Shown here piece by piece: positions 44,990 through 56,427 of a stretch of 64,000 nucleotides of DNA. A model generated the notes under the pieces. That model did no database searches and was not told the origin of the DNA. It saw only the letters and a program-made list of their open reading frames with translations. The first letter of the stretch is position 1. Every line of letters begins with the position of its first letter. Location: assembly GCF_000283155.1 (NCBI RefSeq), contig NW_004454180.1, forward strand, positions 19,835,247 to 19,899,246, given 5' to 3'. The translations under genes and the position numbers were made by a program. This DNA comes from Ceratotherium simum simum. Its lineage: Eukaryota > Chordata > Mammalia > Perissodactyla > Rhinocerotidae.

Positions 44990-45237
44990 TCCTGGCCAAC
45001 ACTATCTTCGGGACCATGCTACTCCAAATGGTTGACAATATTTGCTGCCTCCACTTTCTCGATTCCCATTCTCCCAGAACTCTACAGTCTAGCTTCTGCT
45101 CCACCCCACCCCACTGAAACTGTTCTACCAATGGTGTCAAAAGTCTGACACCAAACCCCGGGGTCACTTCTCAGTTTTTACTTTTCCTCTGAAGCCATTT
45201 GCCTGTTGATTATAATCCTTTCTTCTCAAAAATCTCA
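44990..45237 (+). repeat. L2 LINE, internal part
   Basis: 'ctgcctccactttctcgattccc', 'ctacagtctagcttctgctcc' and 'ccactgaaactgttctaccaa' are L2 ORF2-region blocks. Confidence 0.75.
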
Positions 45238-45242
45238 ACTCT

Positions 45243-45424
45243 AGGGGTTCTTAACCGGGGATCCATGAGTCCCTAGATTGTCTTCAGGAAGAAGCAACAT
45301 GCAGTCCCTGAAACAGTTACATAAAGTGTTGCACAAATGTGCATTTTTCTAGGGAGGATGGTCCAAGGGCATTCATTGGATTCTCAAAGGGATCAATGAC
45401 CTGCCAAAATGTTAAGAACCAGTG
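45243..45424. repeat. Non-autonomous hAT-like DNA transposon
   Basis: It begins with aggggttcttaaccgggg and ends with aaatgttaagaaccagtg, which are imperfect terminal inverted repeats around a core of about 150 bp. Confidence 0.7.
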
Positions 45425-45959
45425 CCCTTGAAATCTGTATTGGCTAGGATTAGGTTCTGCTGTGAGGGATCCAATAGCAGTGGTTGATTTGTCTTTCTTG
45501 TATACAGAGGTAAGTCATCAGAGCAGGAATGATGGCTCTGACCTATGAAGTCCTCAGGGACTCTGGCTCTTGCTAGGTCTGCTCTGCCAACCCCCAAGGT
45601 GTAGCCCTCAACCTGGTAGTCAAAGATGGTGGCATCTCATGCTCCAAGCAGCGTGTTGAAGGGAAGGACAAAGAAGAGTGTAAAAACATGCTCCTGCTGT
45701 CTCTCAAAGATTCCTTGGAGCTGCTTTGTGACATTTCCACTTTTATGTTTTTGGTCCAAACTTAGTCACGTGGTCATATCTATCTGCAGAGAGGCTGGGA
45801 AACATCTTTATCCTGAGCAGTCATGTGCCCAGCTAAAAATTCTATTACCATAAATGAAGGGGAGGATAGATATTGGGGGACAGCTGTCAGCACTTGTCAG
45901 AGCTTCCATGACACCACCAATGATGGATACTGTGGACTGGTTCACAGAACATCCCTGTC

Positions 45960-46128
45960 CACCTCCTTCTAGTGTAGTAGAGTTGGGAAGCCACATTTCC
46001 TAGATTCTCTTGCAGCTGGCATTTCAAATGTGATTTAGGAATTGCCAATTAAATGAACTTACACGAGACGTGAACTTGGAAATAAGTTAAATGGGGAGAA
46101 GCAGCAGGTGAGACATAAATTTTGCTGG
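45960..46128 (+). repeat. MLT1-like LTR, left part
   Basis: 'gttgggaagccacatttcctagattc' and 'cacgagacgtgaacttgg' resemble MLT1. A solo LTR then interrupts it. Confidence 0.55.
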
Positions 46129-46599
46129 TGTGGGAGATCAAAATTGGCCACCTCAAAAAATGTCTTTTTACCTTGGTTATTTTATTGATAGACTGGGAAG
46201 GTCCTAGCTAGACCAAACATTTACATTTGTAAGGGAAATCTCCATTTGTAAAGGTATCTCACTCTCTGTACTGGAAAGAAGGGGGGATGATCTCATGTCT
46301 AGAAACTCTTATCAGTGTGGAAGGCAAGGATTTAAATCTGCATACTCTTGATTACTGTGCTTTCTGGTAATCTCCCATAGCTGACTGGCCCCCACCCCCA
46401 ACATCCTCCTTTGTCTACATGAATATGCTATTTAAGGTGAAAACCTCCGCCATTTGTTGAGAAACTCAGTTTCTCAACATGTATACATGTTATAAAGCTT
46501 TGTTTGATTTTCTCCTGCTATTCAGTCTCATGTCAATTTAATTTGTAGCCCAGCCAGAAAGGATCCAGAGTGGGTAGAGGATAGTTTTCCTCCCCTTCA
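46129..46599 (+). mobile_element. Solo LTR with 4-bp duplication
   Basis: The element is 471 bp, starts TGTGGGAGATC and ends ccccttca. CTGG lies directly on both sides (46125-46128 and 46600-46603). The 3' part resembles that of the LTR at 29109 ('tcaacatgtatacatg', 'ttttcctcccc'), but the rest differs, so it is a related or separate ERV1-type family. Confidence 0.75.
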
Positions 46600-46603
46600 C
46601 TGG

Positions 46604-46795
46604 TGAGGATTGCGGCAGACTGGTTTCATGGTCACCAGCTTCCTGGTTCAGCAGCTTCCTATAACAATAGTGGTGGCAGCTTCTTTCCTGATCATGATGG
46701 CAGAGGCATGGTGATTCTGAGGGCTCACAGTTATCTTTGGAAGCTCCATTTTACGTGTACTCCTCCAGCTCTTCCAGCAATGTTGTAAGCAAGAA
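46604..46795 (+). repeat. MLT1-like LTR, right part
   Basis: 'gtggcagcttctttcctgatc' and 'ccagctcttccagcaatgttgtaag' continue the remnant begun at 45960. Confidence 0.5.
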
Positions 46796-47149
46796 CTCTT
46801 CAATCTTTGTTTGTATGAATGGCCTGAGGATCCAGCTAAAGGGTAGATTCTGATAGAGTAGATCTGGAGTGAGATTCAGATTCTGCATTTTGAACAGGCT
46901 CCCTGGTAAGGTCTGATAGTTAGGATGGAATCTCGAGTAGCTCAGTCCTAGGATGGCCTCTGCTCACCTATACCTGGTCATAAATTCCTTTCTGCTTTAA
47001 CTGCCTAACAATGGTTTCTGATTCTCCTAATTCCATTACTGTTTCTTCCATGTACCTCTTAAGGGAACTTCTTCCTGTGTTTGTCCCTGAATATTGATGT
47101 ACCCAGGACTCAGGTTAGGATCATTCTCCAGACTCTTCCTGGATGAACT

Positions 47150-48270
47150 CCTCCATTCTCCAGGCTTCAATCATTACCTATATGTTTCTCAAATCCCTGT
47201 CTCCAATCTGTACTCTCTCCTGAGCTCTCAGATTCCTGTACCCTGACAAGAACTGAGTTCTACAGATGAGAGGGCATGAAGGAGAGCTTCTGGGGTCAGA
47301 TAAATTTGAGAAATGCTGGGTTAAATAAAATGAAATTCATTTCCTTGCTGAGGTACTTTTAGAACTGTTAATATGCTAAGATGTATTGCAAATTTCCAAG
47401 AGGAGACATGGAATGTCCAGTCTTGCTCAAACTTATTTGACATCTGTATTGGACACCATCTATAGTTTTCTCAGGTTCTCTCAGCGCCGCCTGAATCCTG
47501 AATCCCTGGCCTCTTGCTTTTCCTTAACTGTTGCTACTGCAGCCAACAGAGCAGATCTGTGGCCAACCAGCTGCTCCTCCATGCATCTTGCTTTGTCTCC
47601 ATCCCTCCCTGCCTCACTTCCCTTTTATATCATTCTTGTTTTGGGTTTGCACCTCTATAAAAAGCATCAGCATATAATCCTTGCCTCAGGCTCTGTTTTC
47701 TAGGGAATCTGGGCTAGTACAACCTTCAACAGACCTCCTTTCCTCCCTTTTCTTCTTGAATATTAATAGCTCCTGGATCTCAGGTTCCTAGAACACACTT
47801 TGAAAATGCCGTGTTGGTCATCTTTCCTGGTATATCCACAGGTACCTGAGACTCAGCATGTCCAAGACTGAATCAATCCATTTTCCTTTATATCTGTTCC
47901 CTTTCTGGTCTTACCTGTCTTAGTCACTGGCACCACATTTGCCCATCACTCAAGCTACGTGGGTGTCGTTCTTGACTCCTTCTTTTCCTCCCTCATCCCA
48001 TCTGTCACCTCCTCCTCCTTCCTCTTTTCTTCTTCTCATCTGACTAGTTAACAATTATTTATTTTTAAAGAGGCAGTGTAGGTACCATCTTCTTACCACA
48101 TCTCCTTGGTCTATTGAGTTCTCCTAGGCCCCTGAACTTGTCTCTCTTACAATACTCATCACACCTTAAGATAATTGCTTTTTTTCCTTTTTTTAAAAAT
48201 GAATCTCTCTCCCCCACCACCTTTAGTGTCTTGTTCAGTTCTTAATCTCCAGCACCTAGGATAGAGAACC
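47150..48270 (+). repeat. L2 LINE, split by a DNA-transposon-like insert
   Basis: 'ggcttcaatcattacctatatg' and 'tctcctgagctctcagattcc' (47150-47250) are contiguous in L2 with 'ctgagactcagcatgtccaagactg' from 47830. The segment between them (47255-47825) is an unrelated insertion. Confidence 0.7.
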
Positions 48271-48338
48271 AACTGATTAATTGATAGCTGGGAGTGAATG
48301 AGGCAGGTGGGAGAGAGAGAACTCAAGTTTGTAAGTCT

Positions 48339-48933
48339 TCTAGGGGAGGAAAAGTAATTTCCCCTCTACCCTTCTGAGTTCTTGGCTGAGACCCCTGTAA
48401 TAAAACATAGATTAACAAGAGAAAAACAAATAGAAGTTTATTAACATGTTTACCTCATGTATACATGGAGACACCCAGGGGAAAATGAGTAACTCCCTGA
48501 GGTGGCTTAGAATTCAGAATTAAATGCCATCTTGATAGGAAAAGGGGAGAGGGATGTAGGCCTCTTCGGTGAGAGGAAATGATTTTTAAGAAAGATGAAT
48601 GGACCCTTAGAAGAATAGATGGGAGATGTTATAGCTTGTGACAGAGTTTGTTTTCTGGGTGTGGTGTCGACTTCTAGTCTCCTCTCCTGGGATAACAGTC
48701 AATCTTCCCTGATTGATGGTACCTCTAGAGAGAGGATTTATGACAAATGAGTTCTTTCTGGAGGATCTGTCTTAGGCAGATAAGAGGAGTTCAGAGAAAG
48801 CTCTCCCTACATTTGTTGTTTTTCAAGTGCCATCAGTTCAAAATAATCAATGTACCAAAGTAGCATATTTTGGGGTGGCATGTCCTGAACTCCTGCAGTC
48901 ATATTTTGGGGTGGCATAGTCCACTACCCTTCA
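48339..48933 (-). mobile_element. Provirus 3' LTR
   Basis: 595 bp. On the - strand it starts TGAAGGGTAGTGG and carries AATAAA at 48442-48437. The terminal TG..CA has one substitution at the left end. It matches the solo LTR at 29109-29689 over its whole length and the 5' LTR at 56428-56823 except for an internal gap there. Confidence 0.85.
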
Positions 48934-48945
48934 TTCCCCACCTTT
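48934..48945 (-). other. Retroviral polypurine tract
   Basis: On the - strand aaaggtggggaa directly precedes the TG of the 3' LTR. In retroviruses such a tract primes plus-strand DNA synthesis. Confidence 0.72.
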
Positions 48946-51417
48946 GGAAATTCCTCAAGAAGTTTCACAGTCTAGAAGCAGAGTTGGTAGATCTCGTTGG
49001 ACCAATCTTTTAGTCTCGAGAATAGGTCCATTCAGTTAAACAGTATGTCTCATTTCAGGAGGCGGTACTGAAGGTGAGATCCCACCAAAGTTAGGCAAGC
49101 AGGTACTTGAGAAGAGGCACTTCTTTGGAAACAAAACACAAATGAAGGTTAATGGTTGGAGCAGACTATAAACCAGTTTCCGAGTCTGGGGGGCAACCAG
49201 TTGAGAAGATTTCTAGATATTGGGCTGGAGGCACTTTTCACAGTTTGAATGTCTCTGATGACGACATTGGGTGTTCCAGTGACCTTTATGAGTGGCCCAC
49301 CCAGCAACAGACATGAAGGTCGTCCACACATGATATGTTGTAGTGATTTCTCTGAAGTTTATGTCAGGTCATCCAGTTTCAGCTTCCAGGGCATTAGGAA
49401 AAGGGCAGTTTGGGTTCTTAGTGATTCCAAGTCAGAAGGTTGAAAGAAAATTGGAAGCATTAGTTTGGAGAGTTGTAGCCAGATATTGGAGGAAATAAGA
49501 ATTCAAGATCCAGTCTAGTTTGCATGTAGATAATAAAACCTTGAAGACAACAAACAAGATTAGAATCTGATATCCACAAGGGTATGTTATAGTTTTCTAC
49601 TGAAACATAATTTTCCTCTCTACAATCACACCCATTCTAGCAAAGATACTCACAGTAAGACTAATTAGTTTGCAGAATAAATCTAGTCTCATTAAACTTG
49701 GTGTGATTATTTATATAAGTGCAATAAGAATAGCAATTGACCATATAGGCTCTTTTTGAGTCTCCTTTGTTGGAACTTTCATGAAGAATCTCAGATTGGA
49801 CTTTTAAATGCCTCTCGAGGCTAGAAAGCCACGCCAAGGACTTGCCATCAGATTTCACGTGTGTATTTATGCATTTGGGTGCATTTCTCTCTTCTTGAGG
49901 TTCCCAAAATAACCTGAGGTTCCTGGGCCTGCCAGGGAGTGACCTTCCTTATTCACCTGGTAAGGCTAGAAACCCTGAAAGCAAGGTTTCTCAAGAAACC
50001 AGGCAGTTTCTCAAAGGGGGCTTAATAAGCATTGGCTCCTTAAAGTCAACCTTGCTTCCTTAAAGCTCTCTGGTCATAACTGAATCTATGTACATCATTC
50101 TCAAATATGACATTCCAATCAAAGCCTTGGTAATATAACCAATGTTTCCAATGTGTCCTACTACATGGAAAACAGACTCTTATTGAACTTATGCAAATAG
50201 CTATACTGCCATGAAACTAAGAACACTCAATAACAGTTTCTTAATTCTGAAAGGATCAGGGAAGGAGAAAAAATAAATGCTTCAATTCTGTTTCTGAAGC
50301 TATACTTTGCCAAATTGCAGTAAGTCATAGATAGATCAAGAGAAAAAAGAAAAAGTTTTCTTACATCTGGAAAACAAAACATTAAAGAACCAGCAATATT
50401 TCAAACAAAAAGTCATAAATTATAATCATCTTCATCAGTTTATTCAGTCCCATGTAGTTAATTCTTGTGTTGCTTGATCTTGAGTTAGTAGTTTTATGAA
50501 TTGTTCCATTTTTTTTCCATTAGAGTTTTGGAAATTCTTACCGAGTTCAATGGTATGATCTTAAAGTTATCGGAAACCTGTCTTCTACTGTCAGAATCTT
50601 TTCCATGAATCTTTCTGAAGATGAAGCATCTTTGAATCATAGCTGCTTGTAAAAGCTTTCAGGAAACATCAGAATAAAACAGTAACTGTCTGTAACTGAC
50701 AAAAGACTTAAAATGGTCATGGCTCAGATCTGATGAGAGTCCATTTAAACACAATTGACAGGGAAATTTGGTTATTTCTGTGGCACACAATGTTTTAATA
50801 TGATAAATGGAGTTATGACTGATAACATTATACCAGGACATATCAGATTCTAGGAATTTCATACAATTTCTGAATCATTTATATTAATAACATATATCCA
50901 TACAAATATAATCTAAGAAGGTTAAACATCACGTCTTATTTGACAATGCTTCCCATGTAATTTAACATATCAAACAAGCTTAATTAGTTTAACATTTCTC
51001 TTTTTATAAGGAGAGAGAACAAATCTTTTGAGATGTTCTAGGGACCCTTTGGAAAATCCAAAGTTAGTTCAAAGTCAAAAAGACTTCATTTAGAATTTGG
51101 TTTTTTGGAATTTTGTCAAAAATATCAAAAGGTTTTAAAACACTTGATTAAATAATACCATAGATCATTGTGAAATAGTACTTAGTTATCCATTTAACCA
51201 AAGTGACAATTAAAGATTTCATAGGCAAATACAGAAAATTACACAGTTGTAAAAAACCTTAGCTCTTCTAATTGAGAAGACTCAGTTTTCTTAAGTAATC
51301 AAAGATCTAATAAAGACAACATGAAGCACAGAAAATTATTTTGATAAAAAACCAGAATCTTTGTTTTCTGGATGGATTACTTAAAAGCTAAAGAAAATCC
51401 TTTCACAATCTCTTATC
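48946..51417 (-). other. Probable proviral interior, 3' half
   Basis: This AT-rich sequence with no long open frame lies between the 3' LTR and an L1 insertion. Its position implies retroviral pol/env remnants, but I recognise no motif. Confidence 0.45.
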
Positions 51418-51434
51418 AAGAGCAGACAAATAAA

Positions 51435-52660
51435 ACTGGACCACTATCTTACACCATGCACAAAAACTAACTCAAAATGGATTGAAGACTTGAACATAAG
51501 ACCTGAAACCACAAAACTCCTAGAAGAAAACATTGGTGGTAAGCTCCTTGACATCAGTCTTGACCGTGACTTTTTGGATTTGACCCCAAAAGCAAAGGCA
51601 ACAAAAGCAAAAATAAACAAGTGGGACTACATCAAACAAAAAAGTATCTGCACAACAAAGGAAACCATCAACAAAACGAAAAGGCAACCTACTGAATGAG
51701 AGAAAATATTTGCAAATCATATATCTGATAAGGGGTAAAAACCCAAAATATGTAAAGAACTCATACAACTCAAAAGCAAAAAACAAAACAAAAACAAAAA
51801 CAAAACAAACAATCCAATTAAAAAATGAGAAGAGGATCTGAATTGACATTTCCAAAGAAGACATACAGATGGACAACAGATACATGAAAAGGTGCTCAAC
51901 ATCACTAATCATCAGGAAAATACAAATCAAAACCACAATGAGGTATCACCTCGCACTTGTTAGAATGGCTATTATCAAAAAGCCAAGAAATAATGTGAAT
52001 TGGTGCAGGCACTATGGAAAATAGTATGGAGATTCCTCAAAAAATTAAAAATAGAACTACCATATTATCCAGCAATTCTGCTTCTGGGTATTTATCCAAA
52101 GGAAATGAAAACACTAACTAGAAGAAATATATGCACCTCATGTTCACTGCAGGATTATTTACAATAGCCAAGACATAGAATCAACCTAAGTGTTCATTAA
52201 TAGATGAATGTAGAAAGAAAATGTGGTACATATATATACAATGGAATATTACTGAGCCATAAAAAAGAAGGAAACTTGCCATATGCAACAACATGGATGG
52301 ACCTTGAGGGCATTATGCTAAGTGAAAAAAGTCAGACAGAGAAAGAAAATACCATATGATCTCTTTATATGTGGAATCAAGCAAAACAAAACAAAAAATC
52401 TTCCAGTTATAAAATAAATAAGTTATGGGATGTAATGTGCAGCATGGGGACTACAGTTGATAATATTGTACTGCATATTTGGAAGTTGCTAAGAGAATAA
52501 ATCTTAGAAGTTCTCATCACAAGAAAAAAACTGTTAACTGTGTGGTGATGGATATTAACTAGACTTGTGGTGATCATTTCTCAATCTATACATGTATCGA
52601 ATCACTATGTTGTACATCTGAAACTAATATAATGTTATATGTCAATTATATTTCAATGAA
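51435..52660 (+). mobile_element. L1 3' end inserted in the provirus
   Basis: It shows L1 ORF2 C-terminal sequence in + orientation ('tcaaaatggattgaagacttgaacataagacc', 'aaccacaatgaggtatcacctc'), then a 3' UTR and A-rich tail. Stops interrupt the frame. The target duplication aagagcagacaaataaa at 51418 recurs as aagaacagaccaataaa at 52923. Confidence 0.9.
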
Positions 52661-52675
52661 AAAAAAAGAACAGAC

Positions 52676-52917
52676 TGTGCTGGCCCAGTGGCACAGTGGT
52701 TGGGTTCAGTGTGCTCTGCTTCAGTGGCCTAGGGTTCACAGGTTCGAATCCTGGGCTCAGACCTACACCACTCATCAAGCCATGCTGTGGCGGCATCCAC
52801 ATACAAAATAGACGAAGACGGGCACAGATGTTAGCTCAGGGTCACTATTCCTCAAGCAAAAAGAGGAAGATTGGCAACAGTTGTTAGCTCAGGGCCAATT
52901 TTCCTCACCAAAAGAAA
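52676..52917 (+). mobile_element. ERE SINE with extended tail
   Basis: The head 'gctggcccagtggcacagtgg', B-box-like 'ggttcgaatcc' and two 'atgttagctcaggg' / 'ttgttagctcaggg' modules are present. A 15-bp duplication ending agaacagac lies at 52661-52675 and 52918-52932. Confidence 0.94.
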
Positions 52918-53025
52918 AAAAAAAGAACAGACCAATAAACCAAGAAAACTTTGTCCTTTTAACAAATGAAAGAAAATTAAATTTTTATTTTGCATAGGCA
53001 CACTCGATATTAAAGCTTATTTTTA

Positions 53026-53243
53026 TTCTATTTTTTAAAATTTATTTTATTTTTTTCTCCCCAAAGCCCCAATGCATGGTTGTATACCCTAACTTTAAGT
53101 CCTTCTAGTTCTTCTACGTGAGCCGCCACCACAGCATGGCAACTGATAGATGAGTGGTGTGGTTCTGCAACTGGGAAATGAACGTGGGCCGCTGAAGCAG
53201 TGAGGGCGCCAAATTTTAACCACTAGGCCATCAGGGCTGGCTC
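53026..53243 (-). mobile_element. ERE SINE
   Basis: On the + strand it runs 'ccccaaagccccaatgcatgg' then a diverged head ending 'catcagggctggc'. The duplication taa(a/g)gcttattttta lies at 53011-53025 and 53244-53258. Confidence 0.92.
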
Positions 53244-53258
53244 TAAGGCTTATTTTTA

Positions 53259-54045
53259 AAACCCTGTTTACAAATTCATTCAATTGTGGCCATCTTGACC
53301 ACATGAGATAAGATTCTGTCTTTCTCTCTCTCTCACTCTTCAACTTTCTATATCCATCTAGTTTTTGTCCTTTATTCTCCTCTTTCTCATTCTGGAACAA
53401 GCAGTTATTTTATTTTAGGACAAAATAACTCTCTTTTCCCCTTAACAAAATGTGCCTCCATACCTCATACCTTTTCTTACCAAAAACACACCCAACTTTC
53501 CTTGAATACTCTGCATATAGAGTTTTTTTCTACCAGATTTAATTACATATATTTATTAGAATTCTTACTGTCACACCAACATTGTGTAGATGGCAAATTT
53601 ATGAATACATCATTTCATAATTTCTAGAATCATATGCTTCCTCAGAGTACAATTTTCAATGTAGCATAAACATGTTTACTAACAGACCCAAATATCTTTT
53701 GTTCATCTGTAATAAGAGGCCAAAAGTAGGTAAACTTAGACTTAAGTTTAGTAATTCATGTTTCAGTATATTATCTTATTTGGAAATGATCTAGATATTC
53801 AATGAATATTCATCATTTAACTTAGTACAACTTTAAGGTTTCAAGTTACCAAAAAAGATTTTAGAAACCATTTTTAAGCAGACATGTTTTATAAAACATA
53901 ATCATTATTGAAAAGTTAATTTATAAACTTTTATCCAACCTACATTTAGTTAATTCACTTGTTTTTAACAATTATGTTTAGATCAGTCATGAAAATTTCA
54001 CGACACATTAGACAAAGTTAGGCATCATTTTAAGTTACTTTTCTT
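53259..54045 (-). other. Probable proviral interior
   Basis: This AT-rich, non-coding segment lies between two ERE insertions within the provirus span. No retroviral motif is recognised. Confidence 0.4.
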
Positions 54046-54059
54046 CCTGACTAATTTTT

Positions 54060-54301
54060 TTTCTTTTTTTGTGAGGAAGACCAGCCTTGAGCTAAGATCC
54101 GATGCCAATCCTCCTCTTTTTGCTGAGGAAGATTGGCCCTGGGCTAACATCCATGCCCATCTTCCTCTACTTTATATGGGATGCCACCACAGCACAGCTT
54201 GACAAGTGGTGTGTCGGTGCGCACCCGGGATCCAAACCTGCAAACCCCGGGCCGCCAAAGCGAAGTGCACGCACTTAACCACTGTGCCACTGGGCCAGCC
54301 C
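54060..54301 (-). mobile_element. ERE SINE with extended tail
   Basis: On the + strand it shows 'gtgaggaagaccagccttgagctaagatcc', 'gaggaagattggccctgggctaac' and a head ending 'actgggccagcccc'. The duplication cctgac(t/a)aattttt lies at 54046 and 54302. Confidence 0.94.
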
Positions 54302-54786
54302 CCTGACAAATTTTTGACTAGTAAACCCAGGTAGAATAAAAGTTGTATGTCTGCATTATATTTAATGCTGACAACTCTGAAGACACGCCTGTTTTTATAC
54401 TAAACCAACAATATTGTTATTTAGCAAAGATTACCCAAGTCATGTGAACTTGAAAAATATTAGTTTCTATGTTTCTCTGAGAGAATAATTTATATAAGCA
54501 CTTATTTTTCTTTAAGCCAATTAAATAGAGCTCTTTTACAAATTAATTTTGGCAATACTGTTCTGAGGTAGAAAAATACCACATATACATGACATAAATA
54601 TATAGACATACATAAACATACAGACAAATGCAGAGATCTTATAGATTTCACTTAAAAATTTTAGCCATATGTCAGGCATACTAATACAAAACTCACTAGT
54701 TTCATAAAAGAACAGTCAAATCCAAACTGCGTTTCTGGCAGATGGAGTAAGTTAAGGTTACCTGCTCCGACGGCTAAAGCTTTATA

Positions 54787-55323
54787 CTAATATTTGTGGA
54801 GAAGACTTCCAAGATTTTTTATTGTCCCGGTTTCCAAAAGCTCCTTTTTCCCTTTCAGCCTCTGGTGGTTATTTTGGGGAGTCTCTGAGTTCATTGGGAC
54901 CCCCCAGTGGTTATTTTGGGGAGTCTCTGAGTTCATTGGGACCCCCCAGTGGAGGGTCGGGGGCCTAGAGTTCACATGACTGTAGGGAGCTGAGGGGCTG
55001 CAGTGGGAAGGGAAGGGTCTGGCAGAGTGGACAGAGGGGTGAATGAGGCGGGCATTTGAAGGGGGACATATCAAAGGATTCGAGGGAACTGAATGGAAGA
55101 TCAAAGGTGGTAAGGGGAGGAAGGAGGAGCAGAAGCAATGGGAAAAGACAGGTCGTAGAGGAGCCAGCTTCCCAAAGGAGCCAATGAAGTTCCAGATTAT
55201 CCTCAGCAAGATTTTGCCAACAAGAAAAAGGTGCACAGAGTTGGCGGAGCATTTAGTCAGCAGTGAGTTCCAGAAGAGGGTTTCAGTCAACTGAGAAGTC
55301 CCCATCAGAGGAAGAGGATTCAA
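54787..55323 (-). other. Open frame of 178 codons in the gag position of the provirus
   Basis: This is the longest uninterrupted frame in the provirus interior, about 1.1 kb downstream of the 5' LTR, where gag is expected. It is proline- and serine-rich and contains an exact 14-residue tandem repeat. I recognise no matrix, capsid or zinc-knuckle motif, so its assignment as gag is only positional. Confidence 0.3.
54866..54949. repeat. 42-bp exact tandem duplication (two units)
   Basis: Units at 54866-54907 and 54908-54949 are identical. The length is a multiple of three, so the frame in 54787-55323 is kept. Confidence 0.95.
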
Positions 55324-55335
55324 TAGAAAGAACAG

Positions 55336-55607
55336 AGCCAGCCCTGATAGCCCAGCAGTTAAAGTTCAGCGTGCTCTGCTTCAGCAGCCAAGGTTCAGTT
55401 CCCGGGCGTGGAACCACACCACTCGTCTGTCAGTAGCCATGCTGTGGTGGCAGCTCACACAGAAGAACCAGAAGAACTTACAACTATACACAACTGTGTA
55501 CTGGGGCTTTGGTGGTAGGGGGGAGGGACAAAAAAAGGAGGAAGATTGGCAACAGCTGTTAGCTTAGGGTGAATCTTCCCCTGCAAAAAAAAGAGAGAGA
55601 GAGAGAC
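55336..55607 (+). mobile_element. ERE SINE with extended tail
   Basis: The head 'gccagccctgatagcccagcagtt', 'tgtgtactggggctttgg' and 'gattggcaacagctgttagctta' are followed by a GA-rich end. The target duplication is unclear (aacagag on both sides). Confidence 0.9.
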
Positions 55608-56404
55608 AACAGAGAGGTCTTTAAAAAAAAAGCTCCTTTCAGGCTTGGAATATCAGCCTCCAATTAGGCCAATTTAAGACCATAGGATTTTTAAAAACAA
55701 TCCTTTCAAATATCTTATTATCGGGTTTCAGCTGGGACAAATAGTAACTATTCCAGGCAGTATTAAATTTCTTTTTTTATTATTTTTTTTCCTTTTTCTT
55801 TAAACCTATCAAGTGATTCGAAACCAAAACTAATAAGCCTTTTATGACTTAAGCATGGACGCATCAGGTGTCCCTAAAGAGGGTGCAAAAGATGCAACTC
55901 TCCCAAGACCCAGAGCTGCTCACAAAGATAGCCAGAAGGAAGAAAGACTTAGACAACTCCCCTGAGAGCTGTCCACAGTCAGGAGGAGGCTAGCTGCAAA
56001 TGGGGTGCAACCCACATTCCAGTCCAGCTATATTCATGGGGCACCCCCAATCTGACGATCGAGCCACTACATACACAAGAACCAACCACCTGGGCGTGAA
56101 GCCAAGCTCTCAGGACGCAAATGAGACAAACAGGAAAGGAATAGCTGTCCCTGGGAGGGAATGGATAGATAACCAAAGTGTACCCCCAAAACCAAATTCC
56201 TAAGAGTGGCAACTCAAAAAACTAATTCTTACAAATGTTTTTCTCCTGTTAATCTGAATTTGGAAAGGAAGGGACAATATGAAATTTTACCTTTCTCTCT
56301 CCATTGGGCACTACAGACAGAGATCCAGGAGAGCTGACTTCGATAAGAATTCTTACCCTTCCGCCAGTTTTCCCAGGATTCCATCTGCAGGGGGTATCTC
56401 AGCG
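55608..56404 (-). other. Probable proviral leader and 5' interior
   Basis: This lies between the primer-binding site and the ERE at 55336. No conserved coding motif was recognised. Confidence 0.45.
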
Positions 56405-56422
56405 ATCCCATCCTCATTACCA
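56405..56422 (-). other. Retroviral primer-binding site, tRNA-Ser(GCT)-like
   Basis: On the - strand it reads tggtaatgaggatgggat, starting 5 nt after the 5' LTR. By my recollection of mammalian tRNA-Ser(GCT) it matches 15 of 18 positions of the complement of its 3' end. The three differences are transitions in a CpG-containing stretch, as expected from methylation decay. Confidence 0.65.
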
Positions 56423-56427
56423 GAAAC

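Noticed and set aside
51490..51699. Small + strand protein gene
   Set aside because: It is a fragment of L1 ORF2 in a 5'-truncated L1.
54787..55323. Calling this frame a retroviral gag gene
   Set aside because: Only its position suggests gag. No matrix, capsid or zinc-knuckle motif is visible.
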